Positions 1 to 9,455 of a DNA stretch of 12,575 bases are shown here, piece by piece. Source of the stretch: Conidiobolus incongruus B7586. Its lineage: Eukaryota; Entomophthoromycota; Entomophthoromycetes; Entomophthorales; Conidiobolaceae. The DNA lies in contig JNEM01008538.1 of assembly GCA_000697335.1 (NCBI GenBank), forward strand, positions 1 to 12,575. Direction: 5' to 3'. A program made the position numbers and the translations under genes. Each line of letters starts with the position of its first letter. Position 1 is the first letter of the stretch. The notes below the pieces were generated by a model. It did not search any database and had not been told where the DNA came from. It saw nothing but the letters and a program-made list of their open reading frames with translations.

Positions 1-1340
1 GAAATTTATATTTAATAATATCATAGTTTTTTATTTATTATTCAAGATAAAGAGGGAATATTATATAACAAAGATCTGATAACAAAGGAAATGAAAAATT
101 AAATAAATATTTTTATTAATTTGAATTTTATTAAATAATTAATATTAATTTAAAATATATTCAAATAGATTTATTATTTAATTTGAGTATTTTCAAATTT
201 AAAAAATATCTGATATTGTTATTTAAAATTAAACCCATATTTGAAATATTAAATCATTCTATTATTTTCATTAGAATTAATATATAATAATAAATATCAA
301 AAAATTAATTATATATAAAAAGTTATATTATTTATAAATAAAACAAAATTCAAGGCAACTAATATTATAAATCAGTTTATTTTTCCAATTGATTTTTATA
401 TAATCAAATCTTTAAAAATATAGAGTTAATAAATTTTGATATTTTGGTAATAATTAATATTATATATAGACTCTCTTCAATAATGTTTTTAATGGATTCA
501 AAAATTTGTATTGATATTTGGTATCCATAATAATAAATTATAACTAATAGTTATAATTGATATTGATTGTGATATTATGATACTAATTAGATATAGCAAA
601 GTTTATATTATTTATATTATAAAATATTCATATTTGATCTGTTGTTACTAATAAAAAATACTTGACTGATGAAAATAACAATATAATTAAACATATAAAT
701 TCATTAATTATAACATAATTTAGAATGAAATTAATGCTATGATTTTAAAATTCATTAAAAACTAAGCGTTTATTTTTGAAAAGACTAGCTATAAGAATAT
801 AACAAAAATATTATATGATCTAGTAGATTTTATAGTTATAATGAATTAAATAAAATTATTCTGGTAATAAATAATATTTTTTCTGTTATTCTATATTCCA
901 TAACTTATTCCCATTTCAAGTTTAATAACAATATTTGGATTTTCATATAAAAACATTTAATTACAGCAATATGAAATCTCATTTAAATAATATTGATGAA
1001 ATATAAAATATGATATAATATAATTCATTTATAAATTATTAATCATTTTGCAAATATCGAATCATACCTTTTCAGCATAATATATCATGAATTCATTTTG
1101 ATATTTCGTTCAATAAACTTAATAAACACAATCAAAACAGTTTGCTATAAATGCATACATGTTATCTATATGCTTCAAATGATTATATTATTAACAGGTA
1201 TATCTTTTGTTATATCGGCTATTTAACATACAGCTAATTGTTTAATAGTGTTTCTTAATTAAAGTGTCAGGGTAATGATTGAATAAATATGTCATGGAAT
1301 TTTGAATTCATCTCTTCCATAAAAGGAAACCGGTTGAAAA
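1..1340. other. AT-rich intergenic spacer
   Basis: I see no gene in this stretch. Both strands are dense with stops, there are no recognisable tRNA boxes, and no open frame shows protein-like composition. The sequence is mostly A/T with short runs of A, T and alternating AT. Its right end (from about 1300) becomes slightly more G/C-rich as it enters the promoter region of the methyltransferase gene. Confidence 0.7.
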
Positions 1341-1344
1341 ATAG

Positions 1345-1366
1345 TGACGTTATTTAAGGTATAAAA
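1345..1366 (+). promoter_or_regulatory. Putative promoter elements of the PIMT gene (TGACGT and TATA-like)
   Basis: A TGACGT hexamer (1345-1350), the core of ATF/CREB-type bZIP sites, lies ten bases upstream of a TATAAAA sequence (1360-1366). The TATA-like box is about 120 bases before the ATG at 1486. A second AT-rich box (TATATAA, about 1455-1461) sits closer to the start. In such AT-rich DNA TATA-like strings are common by chance, so the adjacent GC-containing hexamer is the more informative part. The transcription start is not visible. Confidence 0.3.
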
Positions 1367-1485
1367 TGAATATCAAGGGTTCATTCATCAAATTGTTATT
1401 TACTAGTTGACTATTTGCAAATAAATCGTATTTTATCTAATAGAGCATTAGTATTATATAACTTTTATCATACTTTGTATTAACA

Positions 1486-2813
1486 ATGGCTTGGCGCTGT
1501 CATGGTAAGTTGGTTCCTTGTTAATATTTAAATTTTTCTCATTTGAATCTCTGTAAAATGCTTACTTTCATACTATATTCATTGGTTTGAACTTTTAATC
1601 CTTTAACACTGTGTTGAATTTATTTGATATAGTCAAAAATCTACTTAATTTGGCTCTTCTCAGTGCTCATTTTTCTAAACATAATCGTTGTTCTTTTTAT
1701 TCCTTTATTTTAGGTAAAGATAATATCAGCTTGGTTGATAATTTGAAAAGTAAATATTCATTAATTTTATTTAAGGATTTGTATCAATAATGATTTGCTT
1801 AAATAGATGCGGGGATAATAAATAATCCCAGAGTTGAAAAAGCCATGAAAGCAATAGATCGTAAACACTATGTTGTTAATAATCCATATGATGATTCTCC
1901 TCAGTCAATAGGATATGGTGCAACTATCTCTGCTCCGTAAAGTTCAACTTAGTTTAATTTTTTTATTAAATTAATAATTATGGTTTAGCCATATGCATGC
2001 GTATGCACTAGAATATCTTGAGCCCTATCTCAAACCTGGAAATAAAGGTAATCCAGTATTACTTGAACACCCAGAATATAACTAAAATCTGTATTAGCTC
2101 TAGATATTGGGAGTGGATCTGGATACATTACAGCTTGTATGGCATATATGGTATATATTATATTTATATGTTAAATATCAATCCACAAATCCATCTTTAA
2201 TTATTTTAGGTTGGAGAAAAGGGGAGAGTAATTGGTATTGAGCATATTAAAGCTTTAAATGACATGGCGAAAGATAATATTTCAAATGATCACCCTGAGT
2301 TTCTAGAATCGAATAGAATTACATTAGTTACAGGAGATGGTCGATTAGGCTATCCTAATAATGGCCATTATGATTGCATGTAATTACTTTTTTGTATCTA
2401 ATTTAATATCGTTCTTGACTGGTATATTTAGTCATGTTGGAGCAGCCACTGAGAATTATCCTTCCGAAGTAATTGTATTTATTGTATAGTTTGTATTTTA
2501 TTAACTGGATATTTTTAGTTAGTTGATCAACTGAATTCACCTGGATTGTATATTGAATGATTGTTTTTGCAAATAACTCATTCACTAATTTGTTGAATTT
2601 AGAATGTTTATTCCAATTGAGTGTGACGGATCACAATCTATTTACCTGATTGAAAAAGATACATCAGGGAATGTAAAGAAGACTAGATTAATGGGGGTGA
2701 GAGTAAGTATCATTTTTAATGAATTATCTGTATTTATTAATTCAAATTTATTACTATAGTATGTACCATTAACTGATATCCAAAAGCAGTGGTCGTTCCA
2801 AAGTGACGATTAA
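1486..2813 (+). CDS. pcm: Protein-L-isoaspartate O-methyltransferase (PIMT), 10 exons
   Basis: Exons by my reading: 1486-1504, 1714-1749, 1807-1936, 1989-2047, 2098-2150, 2210-2379, 2432-2468, 2519-2547, 2603-2702 and 2760-2813 (TAA). They sum to 687 nt, or 228 aa, close to the usual 220-230 aa of eukaryotic PIMT. The enzyme uses S-adenosylmethionine to methylate L-isoaspartyl residues in aged proteins, starting their repair to aspartate. The family-typical start MAWRCHG is encoded across exons 1 and 2. The substrate-site motif ATISAPHMHA lies at residues 57-66, AdoMet motif [10 protein letters not shown] at 83-91, TGDGR at 140-144, HVGAA at 157-161, and the C-terminal signature MGVRYVPLTD with a following KQW at 208-222. 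There is no signal peptide or retention signal, so it is probably cytosolic. Intron 1 is 209 nt; the other eight are 50-59 nt. All key residues are present and the gene looks functional. Confidence 0.95.
1505..1713 (+). other. First intron of the PIMT gene, unusually long
   Basis: The donor is GTAAGT and the acceptor TTTTAG, in phase 1 after a 19-nt coding exon. At 209 nt it is about four times the length of every other intron in this gene. It carries short GC-containing patches in an otherwise T-rich sequence. Long first introns can hold transcriptional enhancers, but nothing specific is recognisable here. Confidence 0.85.
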
Positions 2814-4376
2814 TTATCATAACAAACTGATCAATTTTAATATAATTTTATCCACTTATTATTTGGATTTTTTTTGAATTGTTTTTATTCCTTTTTTGCA
2901 TCAATATATTCCAATTCAAGCTTAGAATTATTGTGCTATTAAAAATAAACATTATTTAATTCCTTTATTCGATGATTGAAATTGCTTATTTTATGGGGTT
3001 ATGATATTGTTGAGTTATTGATCTGGTTTATTGAAAACACATATTTTCAAATCAAATAAATTTTCTTCATTTTAAAAATCTTGAGTATTATTAGATATAT
3101 TGGATTTATACCGCATTGACAAAACAACCAATTGTGAATAATTATTATTCATTAATCATAATTTTAATCAATAATACTTCATTATTATTCAAACTTCAGA
3201 CACTAACTATAAAAAATGGTTAATAATTGTATGTTAATGGTTCATTAATTAATGTGAAAACTAAAATTGTTGAAGAGAAAGATATAAATAATATTAGTAC
3301 TAATCATTATGTAAGATATACATATATTTTATTCGAAATTAATATAATACAAGTTGAAGCAGTATAAACTTTTATTAATGTTTGTTTTAATTTTGATCCT
3401 ATATTTTATTGTTCACTATTTTAAAGAGTTTTTAAATTATATTTTGAGAATATTAAAATAACAAAAAACAATTAGAATATATTATTATATTTGATAAAAG
3501 AAATATTAGCAGATTACTAAGGTCTCTATGATACCAAATGATAATGAAATATTTGAAAAAAAAATATTAATTTGAATAAATTTAATAGTGTGAAAATATA
3601 GTTACATCGTTTTAATATCAATCATTGTAACCAAGGAAATATGTGGATATAGTAATAATAACAATAATAATCATGCCAGTATTAGTAATTTAATGTTTAT
3701 GATACACTTTCAAGAATAAATATTTGATGGATATTAATGATATAATGCTTTCGTCATTGGGTGTGAGATGGATTTATTTTATCAGTCAATAAATAAATAT
3801 TTATTTTAAAATTTATATTCGAAATTTTTGATATTTGAAAATATCAAACATCAAATAATTATAGATTAGATCCTATTTGTAATTCGCCAAATTCAAAATA
3901 AATTGTATTTAAAACTGTTACAAGTATCAAAAACAAAAAATGAATAATTATTTAATCATGTCCGTATACTTAATCGTAATTGAACAAAAATACTAAAATA
4001 TATATTAGTGTCAAATATGTCAAACAGTATAACTGAAAATATAATTAATAAATAATAATGGTAGTATGTAATAATATTTTAGTCGATGAATTAATAATAA
4101 TTATGAGAAATGATACCTGGAATATATTGAATTAATAATTATCACTCAGGATTTTTTATGATGTCCCTTAATTTCATTAAATAATGAATGATATCTATAA
4201 ATTCTAATGAATCGAATTTTAAAAATTCATTAAAAATGTTAATTTGATATATCTATGAATAAATCCGATATTCTACTAAATAATTAATTCAATATATATA
4301 TATTATTAAATATTATTTGAGAATATAATTTGATCATAAAATACATTGCTTTATATTTAGGTTCACTTAAAAGAAA
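2814..4376. other. AT-rich intergenic spacer with possible 5' UTR intron acceptor
   Basis: This 1.56 kb between two same-strand genes holds no convincing coding region. A small AAT-rich microsatellite-like stretch lies at about 3652-3671. A TTTATATTTAG sequence ending at 4360, 16 bases before the kinase ATG, looks like the intron acceptors seen elsewhere in the window. It could close an intron in the kinase 5' UTR, but no donor can be chosen with confidence. The left end must include the 3' UTR of the methyltransferase gene. Confidence 0.55.
2944..2949 (+). terminator. Candidate poly(A) signal AATAAA for the PIMT gene
   Basis: This is the first AATAAA hexamer downstream of the stop codon, about 130 bases after it. 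The hexamer is frequent by chance in AT-rich DNA, so the assignment is tentative. Confidence 0.3.
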
Positions 4377-7300
4377 ATGGTTCAAGAATCTGTGCCAAAA
4401 CGAAAAATATCTCTGCCTATGGATTCAACGGTTTTTGATGATTTTGTATGTTAATGATATTCAGTTTGCTCTAGCTTATTAACTTATTCATATAGCATTT
4501 GGGAGAATGTATAGGAAAAGGTGCTTCTGGTACTGTTTTCAAAGGGCTGAATATGAAAAGTGGTGAGGTAGTTGCTATTAAGCAAATACGACTCACTGAC
4601 CTTAGTAAAATAGCACTTGATGCTATGATGGTAAGCAAAATGCTCACTCTTTATGCATTTATCTAATATCTTATATAGCTTGAAATCAATTTATTAAAAA
4701 AACTAAATGTAAATTTTAATCAAAATATCCATTGTATTATATTAATGTAGTGATAGCATACCAATATTGTGCATTATTCAGGCTATTTCAAAACCAAGGA
4801 TTACTTAAATATTGTGCTTGAATATTGCGAAAATGGCTCTTTACAGTCCATTTGCAAAAAAATTGGTAAATTTCCTGAAAACTTGGCAGGTGTATACATA
4901 GCACAGGTTCTGGAAGGCTTGCTCTATCTTCACGAACAAGGTGTCGTTCATAGAGATATAAAGGGTGCCAATATCCTCACCACAAAAGACGCTTGTGTCA
5001 AGTTATCCGATTTTGGTGTTGCAACTTTGGCTACTCATGATCGAACTGTTGTTGGCTCGCCTTACTGGATGGCACCTGAGGTAATCGAGTTAACGGGGGC
5101 TACTACGGCCTCCGATATTTGGAGCTTAGGATGCACTGTTATTGAATTACTGGAAGGAAATCCTCCTTATCACTATTTATCACCTATGCCAGCTTTGTTT
5201 CGAATTGTACAGGATGATCATCCACCACTTCCCGAAGGTTGCAGTGCTATGGTCAAAGACTTTCTTTTGCAATGTTTTCAAAAAGATGCCAACCTTAGAG
5301 TAACTGCCAAAAAACTACTTAAGCACCCTTGGATCCAAAATAGCCAACGCAAGCCTACCACCCTGGCTCAGGGGAAGTTGGGGCCGAATTTTGATCAAGA
5401 TTTGCGCACCGTCAGAGAGTGGAATGAGGCACTAAAAGGTATATTTATTCTTGTTAAACCAAAGCATCCAGTAACATTACTATTTTTTAGGAAGCTTGTC
5501 TTCTCAGCCATCCCCTATTCACTTCAACTCGACTCAAAAGAATCTTTCTTACCCTCAGTTTAACGACCTAACACGTAATCATTTTGCAATTCAAATACCA
5601 CCCTATGACTAAATTATCCATTTAGCACCTTCTCCGCCATCAGCGCCAATTAGGAATACTTTAGAAATCGCAGCAAATCAACCAGCAGCTCCATTGAAAT
5701 CTAGAGGTCTGAGTATTACTGCTTTGCAGCCTGAAGAAGATGAAGATAACTGGGACGATGATTTCGATATCACCACACCCACATTTTCTCTCACCCAAAT
5801 TAAAAAAGAGCCTCAGACTCGAAAAAGAGCCAATAGTAGAGCTGTTAGAGAAGTTGAAGAATATGGAGAAGATTATTTGATGGAAGATAACATTAGCTGG
5901 AAGGACAGAATCAAAGATATGGAGCATCGACTAAATATTAATTCAGGAAGCCACCGCTTACTCTATCCTAGTGACCTTCACTGGTTTGCTCAGCAACAGC
6001 AACAGCTAACAAACTCATTCAGTAATAGCTCGAGTAATAGGATTTCCACCAAAGCTAAGCCGAAGCCTAAGTCGAGAAACGTGGATACAGCATCGCCTCT
6101 CTCACGATACGTGGAAGAGGATGAAGAAGGCTACGAAGATTTATTTTTGGATTCAGAAAAGCCCAATTCACCCTCAACTATGAATTCCGAGGAGAAGGAT
6201 CAAGACTTACTCCACAAAGCTCATTTGGACTTCAGATCAAATAGAAGAGGGAATAGCACCGATGGATACCCCACAGACCATTCTTCTCCTTCCGAAGATG
6301 ATGAAGACGATCCTTTTCACAGTTTGGAAGAAGGTCTTGAACAAACTGATTTGCAAGCTAATATTTTGAGAGATAAGCATGCCAGAGTTTCCGCAGAATT
6401 AAAAGAATTGATTCAACTTCTAAAGCCTGAGCAAGATGACATGGTTCTGATCAGAGCTGCCACAAAGTTAGAAACCATTTTATTGGAGCATCCTCATCTT
6501 CGCTCTAAATTACTTGCTTACCATGGTGTGTTGCCAATTTTGGAAATGCTTGAGTCATCTGACCTTGAACCCGTTTTGACCAAGCTATTACGCATCATTA
6601 ACCTGATTGTCCACAGCAGTATTGAAGTTCAAGAAAACCTATGTTTGGTTGGTGGGATTCCGATTATCATGGGATTGGCATCCAAAAGATACCCTTGGCC
6701 AGTTCGATTGGAAGCTGCTTACTTTATTAAGCAAATGTGTCACACTTCTTTGCTTACTCTCCAAATGTTTATTTCATGCAGAGGCTTAAAAGTGCTGGTG
6801 GACTTCATGGAAGAAGACTATCGTCAGAACAAAGAGCTTATATTCATCGCCATTAATGGTATTTCTTCTGTTTTCGAGCTTCAGACCCCGACTCCTAAGC
6901 ATGATTTTTGTCAATTATTTGCCAAGTCTGGTTTGTTGGAGCCTTTGGCCATGGCTTTGACCGCGACACTGAGTGATACTGAAAGAACTGCCAGAAAATA
7001 CACTCATAGAATTGTTTCATTATTTTTTATTTTCTCCCAAGCAGATGCCCAAGTAAAAGAGAGGATGGGCACTTCTATTGTCGTCATCCAGCATCTTTTA
7101 TCCGAACTCAAAAGACTACCTACAGATATGATTATCATAGTACTGAAATGCATCAAGAATCTTTCTTCGCATCCTAATACACTGGAAACTTTGGAAAGAG
7201 CCAATACCATTGAGACGCTGACTCACTATTTGGCTCCGAGGGGAATATCTGGGAGTACGGAAATTTGTAGCCAGGTTTTAAATACCCTTTACAATCTTTG

Positions 7301-7997
7301 TAGGATAAATAAGCGAAGACAAGATCGCGCAGCTCAGGCTGGAGCCATACCGCATCTTCAACAAGTTGTTGCTATTAACTCGCCTTTAAAGCAAGTGGCT
7401 CTGCCCATCTTATGTGACATGGCTCATGCTGGACCCCTTTGTCGAAAGATTTTGTGGAAAAATCATGGTTTACACTTCTACCTGGGTCTACTTAGAGATC
7501 CCACATGGCAAGTCAATGGATTGGAAAGCGTTCTTGTATGGCTGCAAGAAGAGCCCAAAGAAGTTGAAAAGGTATTGGTAGAACCCCAGCATATCGAATG
7601 GTTAATTCGTGCATTTGGGCATCCAAGGCATAATTTGGGTGTAGAAGGATTGACTGTTCCATTAGCCAAAATGGTTCGATTGAGTCCTGCATTGTCCGCT
7701 TCTCTTTCAATGCACCCTCGATTTGTACATAGACTATTACACCGGCTAGTGACATCCTCTAAAGCACTAGTTAGAGTGAATCTCTTAAAGATTCTCCGTA
7801 GTTTGTTTGATGTTACTCCTCCACCAACTCACTCGATCCTGAAAAACTCTAATGTGAAACATAATATTAAGAAGGTTTTGGAAAGTTTAGTTAGCTCAGA
7901 TCCCGCAGTTCTAGTTCAAGAAATGGCCAAAGAGCTACAACAATATCTCTGTAATCCAGGTTTATCCTCCTCCCCAAACACAATTAGTTTAAATTAG
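4377..7997 (+). CDS. sepH: Septation-initiation/mitotic-exit protein kinase (Cdc7/SepH/Cdc15 family), 6 exons
   Basis: Exons: 4377-4445, 4496-4630, 4679-4708, 4757-5438, 5491-5574 and 5626-7997 (TAG), giving 1123 aa, close to S. pombe Cdc7. An in-frame TAA at 4368-4370 fixes the start. The kinase domain spans residues 25-271: glycine loop GKGASGTV (30-37), catalytic Lys52, helix-C Glu70, HRDIKGAN (143-150, Asp145), DFG (163-165) and GSPYWMAPE (178-186), ending at KHPWI. All catalytic residues are present. A linker follows with acidic patches, including NWDDDFD (375-381), a five-Gln run (456-460) and EDDEDD (557-562). From about residue 580 to the end it is helical and leucine-rich with an armadillo-like look. 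In the family, this kinase binds the Spg1/Tem1 GTPase at the spindle pole and starts the Sid1/Sid2 cascade that triggers cytokinesis; that role is inferred by homology. It is not the DNA-replication kinase also called Cdc7. Five introns of 48-52 nt cluster at the 5' end; the last exon is 2.4 kb. Confidence 0.95.
5439..5490 (+). other. Kinase intron 4 without an in-frame stop
   Basis: This 52-nt phase-1 intron (GTATAT donor, TTTTTTAG acceptor) has no stop in the upstream reading frame. If retained, the frame continues through it and ends at a TAA at 5561-5563, giving a protein of about 346 aa that carries the whole kinase domain but lacks the linker and armadillo-like region. Removing the intron restores the 2.4-kb downstream frame, which argues that splicing is the main form. 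Confidence 0.8.
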
Positions 7998-8541
7998 ACT
8001 CAATTGCATTGTATATTTATGACTCATATATATTTCAATTATGATAATATGAGCTTCATCTGCTTTATTGATTCAAATGATGTTTTAACTGTATTAACTA
8101 TTAAAGGTTTAGGTTTGAATAATTGCCCTTAATTATGTGATCAATATTATATATTTATTATGATCAATTCAAAAATATTAATACACTATTATGATTTGAC
8201 CTAAATATGTAGTAGTCTTAATATTTTGAATTATCGCAATTATTGGGAATATTAGCTACTAATCATAAAAATCACATAAAGGAAAAATATTCTAATTTTG
8301 CCATCATTTAAACTAAACACTATAATGAATAGCAATTACCTACCATTGCATACATTGTTAGAAATATAATAATGGATAATTAATTATATGATTGATCATG
8401 ATGTCATATTGAATGGTATTCTATTAAACTTTTACAAATAATTATAATATCATCGTATAGTATGATTCAATCAATTTGAAAGAATGAATTTTCCCGGTAT
8501 TTAAACACTTCAATGTCTTATCTTCTTTTAAACATTTCATA
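7998..8541. other. AT-rich intergenic region between the kinase and small-protein genes
   Basis: I see no gene here. The stretch must hold the 3' UTR of the kinase and the promoter and leader of the 137-aa gene. No AATAAA stands out just after the kinase stop. The frame of the downstream gene is open back to a TGA at 8485-8487 but contains no earlier ATG. Confidence 0.6.
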
Positions 8542-8955
8542 ATGGAAAATTTGAAAATAGTCCTTGATATAGCTTTAAAAGAAATTGATGAATCAGACGT
8601 TAATGGACTTGTATTGGCAATTCTAAGTGAGGCTGGTAAAGTACACTTAAATGGATATGTTGTAAAATCAGAAAGCAACCCTACTGGTGGATATATTACA
8701 GTGCACCGGAATAAAGATCAAGAAAAGTTGTTGGTTGTGAAGAGTAAGAAAAACCTTTCTTTCTTTACTGGGGGAGAAGTGGAGCTCAAAAGCTACATGA
8801 TTAATGGATACCCTAATGGCTTGTTGATATGTGGAAAAATGTCACAATTCTATACATTGGATGTCGAAAATGAATTAGCTCAGCCCATTAAAATTGCAGA
8901 ATATAGCAATACGGAAGAAATTGAACAAGTAATCCAAAGAGTTAGAGATATGTAA
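8542..8955 (+). CDS. Unrecognised 137-aa protein, single exon
   Basis: I do not recognise this protein. The reading frame is intact from an ATG with A at -3 to a TAA at 8953-8955, and its codons are richer in G+C than the flanking spacers, as in the other genes here. There are no introns, unlike its neighbours. No signal peptide or membrane segment is visible. Composition suggests a compact soluble alpha/beta domain: an amphipathic helix (about residues 1-17), a hydrophobic strand (NGLVLAILSE, 21-30), a glycine-containing turn, lysine-rich strands (about 63-73), another hydrophobic strand (NGLLICGKM, 92-100) and a C-terminal charged helix (about 122-137). That layout is vaguely like small roadblock- or profilin-type folds, but no family motif supports either. 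A downstream poly(A) signal candidate and normal composition favour a real expressed gene. Its 3' end faces the helicase gene. Confidence 0.7.
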   Translation: MENLKIVLDIALKEIDESDVNGLVLAILSEAGKVHLNGYVVKSESNPTGGYITVHRNKDQEKLLVVKSKKNLSFFTGGEVELKSYMINGYPNGLLICGKMSQFYTLDVENELAQPIKIAEYSNTEEIEQVIQRVRDM

Positions 8956-9020
8956 ACACCATTAACTATATCAATTAAATATGGAATTTGTTAATTGCAA
9001 ATTGAATTACAATGAAATTT

Positions 9021-9026
9021 AATAAA
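9021..9026 (+). terminator. Candidate poly(A) signal AATAAA for the 137-aa gene
   Basis: This AATAAA lies about 65 bases after the stop codon at 8955, a typical distance for a short fungal 3' UTR. The hexamer can arise by chance in AT-rich DNA. Confidence 0.45.
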
Positions 9027-9349
9027 GATCAACAACAATTATTTTATTTACAAATCATTCAATTCTTAAATTTGAAATGAGTCCAAGTGATAAAGTTATG
9101 ATTGAAAGTAAAATTGATTTTATGGTTTATTAATATTTACTCTATATAATATTATTATTAAATTAATAACTACAAAAAGTTATTATATACAAGATTTTAT
9201 TCATATAATTATTTAAAAAGTCAAATGTGAAATTATTTATATATATCATCATTTGAAATAATTGAAAAATAACTCTAATATATTGAATATCACCCAAATA
9301 TTATTCAAAGCTCACTTTACCAGGTTTATATGCTCAATAAAAATGAACT

Positions 9350-9355
9350 TTTATT
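9350..9355 (-). terminator. Candidate poly(A) signal AATAAA for the helicase gene
   Basis: Read on the minus strand this is AATAAA, about 100 bases after the helicase stop. Another minus-strand AATAAA (9447-9452) lies only three bases past the stop, probably too close to be the main signal. Confidence 0.3.
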
Positions 9356-9455
9356 ATATTTCAATGATTTTTTATGAACCATATTCGAATTTATGCAAAA
9401 TTTATAAGATAAAATAATATATGCCTGTTATTGAATTAATTATATTTTTATTGGA

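Larger units (their letters stand above)
8956..9455. other. AT-rich convergent intergenic region
   Basis: This 500-base spacer lies between two convergent genes, so both 3' UTRs fall here and no promoter is needed. No open frame of protein-like composition is visible. Candidate poly(A) signals for both strands are listed separately. Confidence 0.65.

Noticed and set aside
2018-2200. A 60-codon plus-strand open frame
   Set aside because: It runs out of frame across PIMT exons 4 and 5 and the introns between them; the spliced PIMT model explains the region.
2403-2585. A 60-codon minus-strand open frame
   Set aside because: It is antisense to PIMT exons 7 and 8 and their introns, with no protein-like composition.
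3216-3320. Short coding-looking patch in the spacer, including an ATG and a GTAAG-like site
   Set aside because: The ATG frame is only ten codons long, and the following lysine/glutamate-like stretch has no supporting start, partner exon or recognisable similarity.
3645-3675. AAT-rich microsatellite-like run
   Set aside because: It is short and imperfect, and expected by chance in sequence of this composition.
5661-5927. An 88-codon minus-strand frame opposite the kinase linker
   Set aside because: It lies antisense to a real exon and is rich in Phe, Ile and Ser, as expected for the complement of acidic and lysine codons.
7004-7755. Overlapping minus-strand frames opposite the kinase C-terminal region
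   Set aside because: These are shadows of the long plus-strand exon, which is continuous and matches the expected family architecture.
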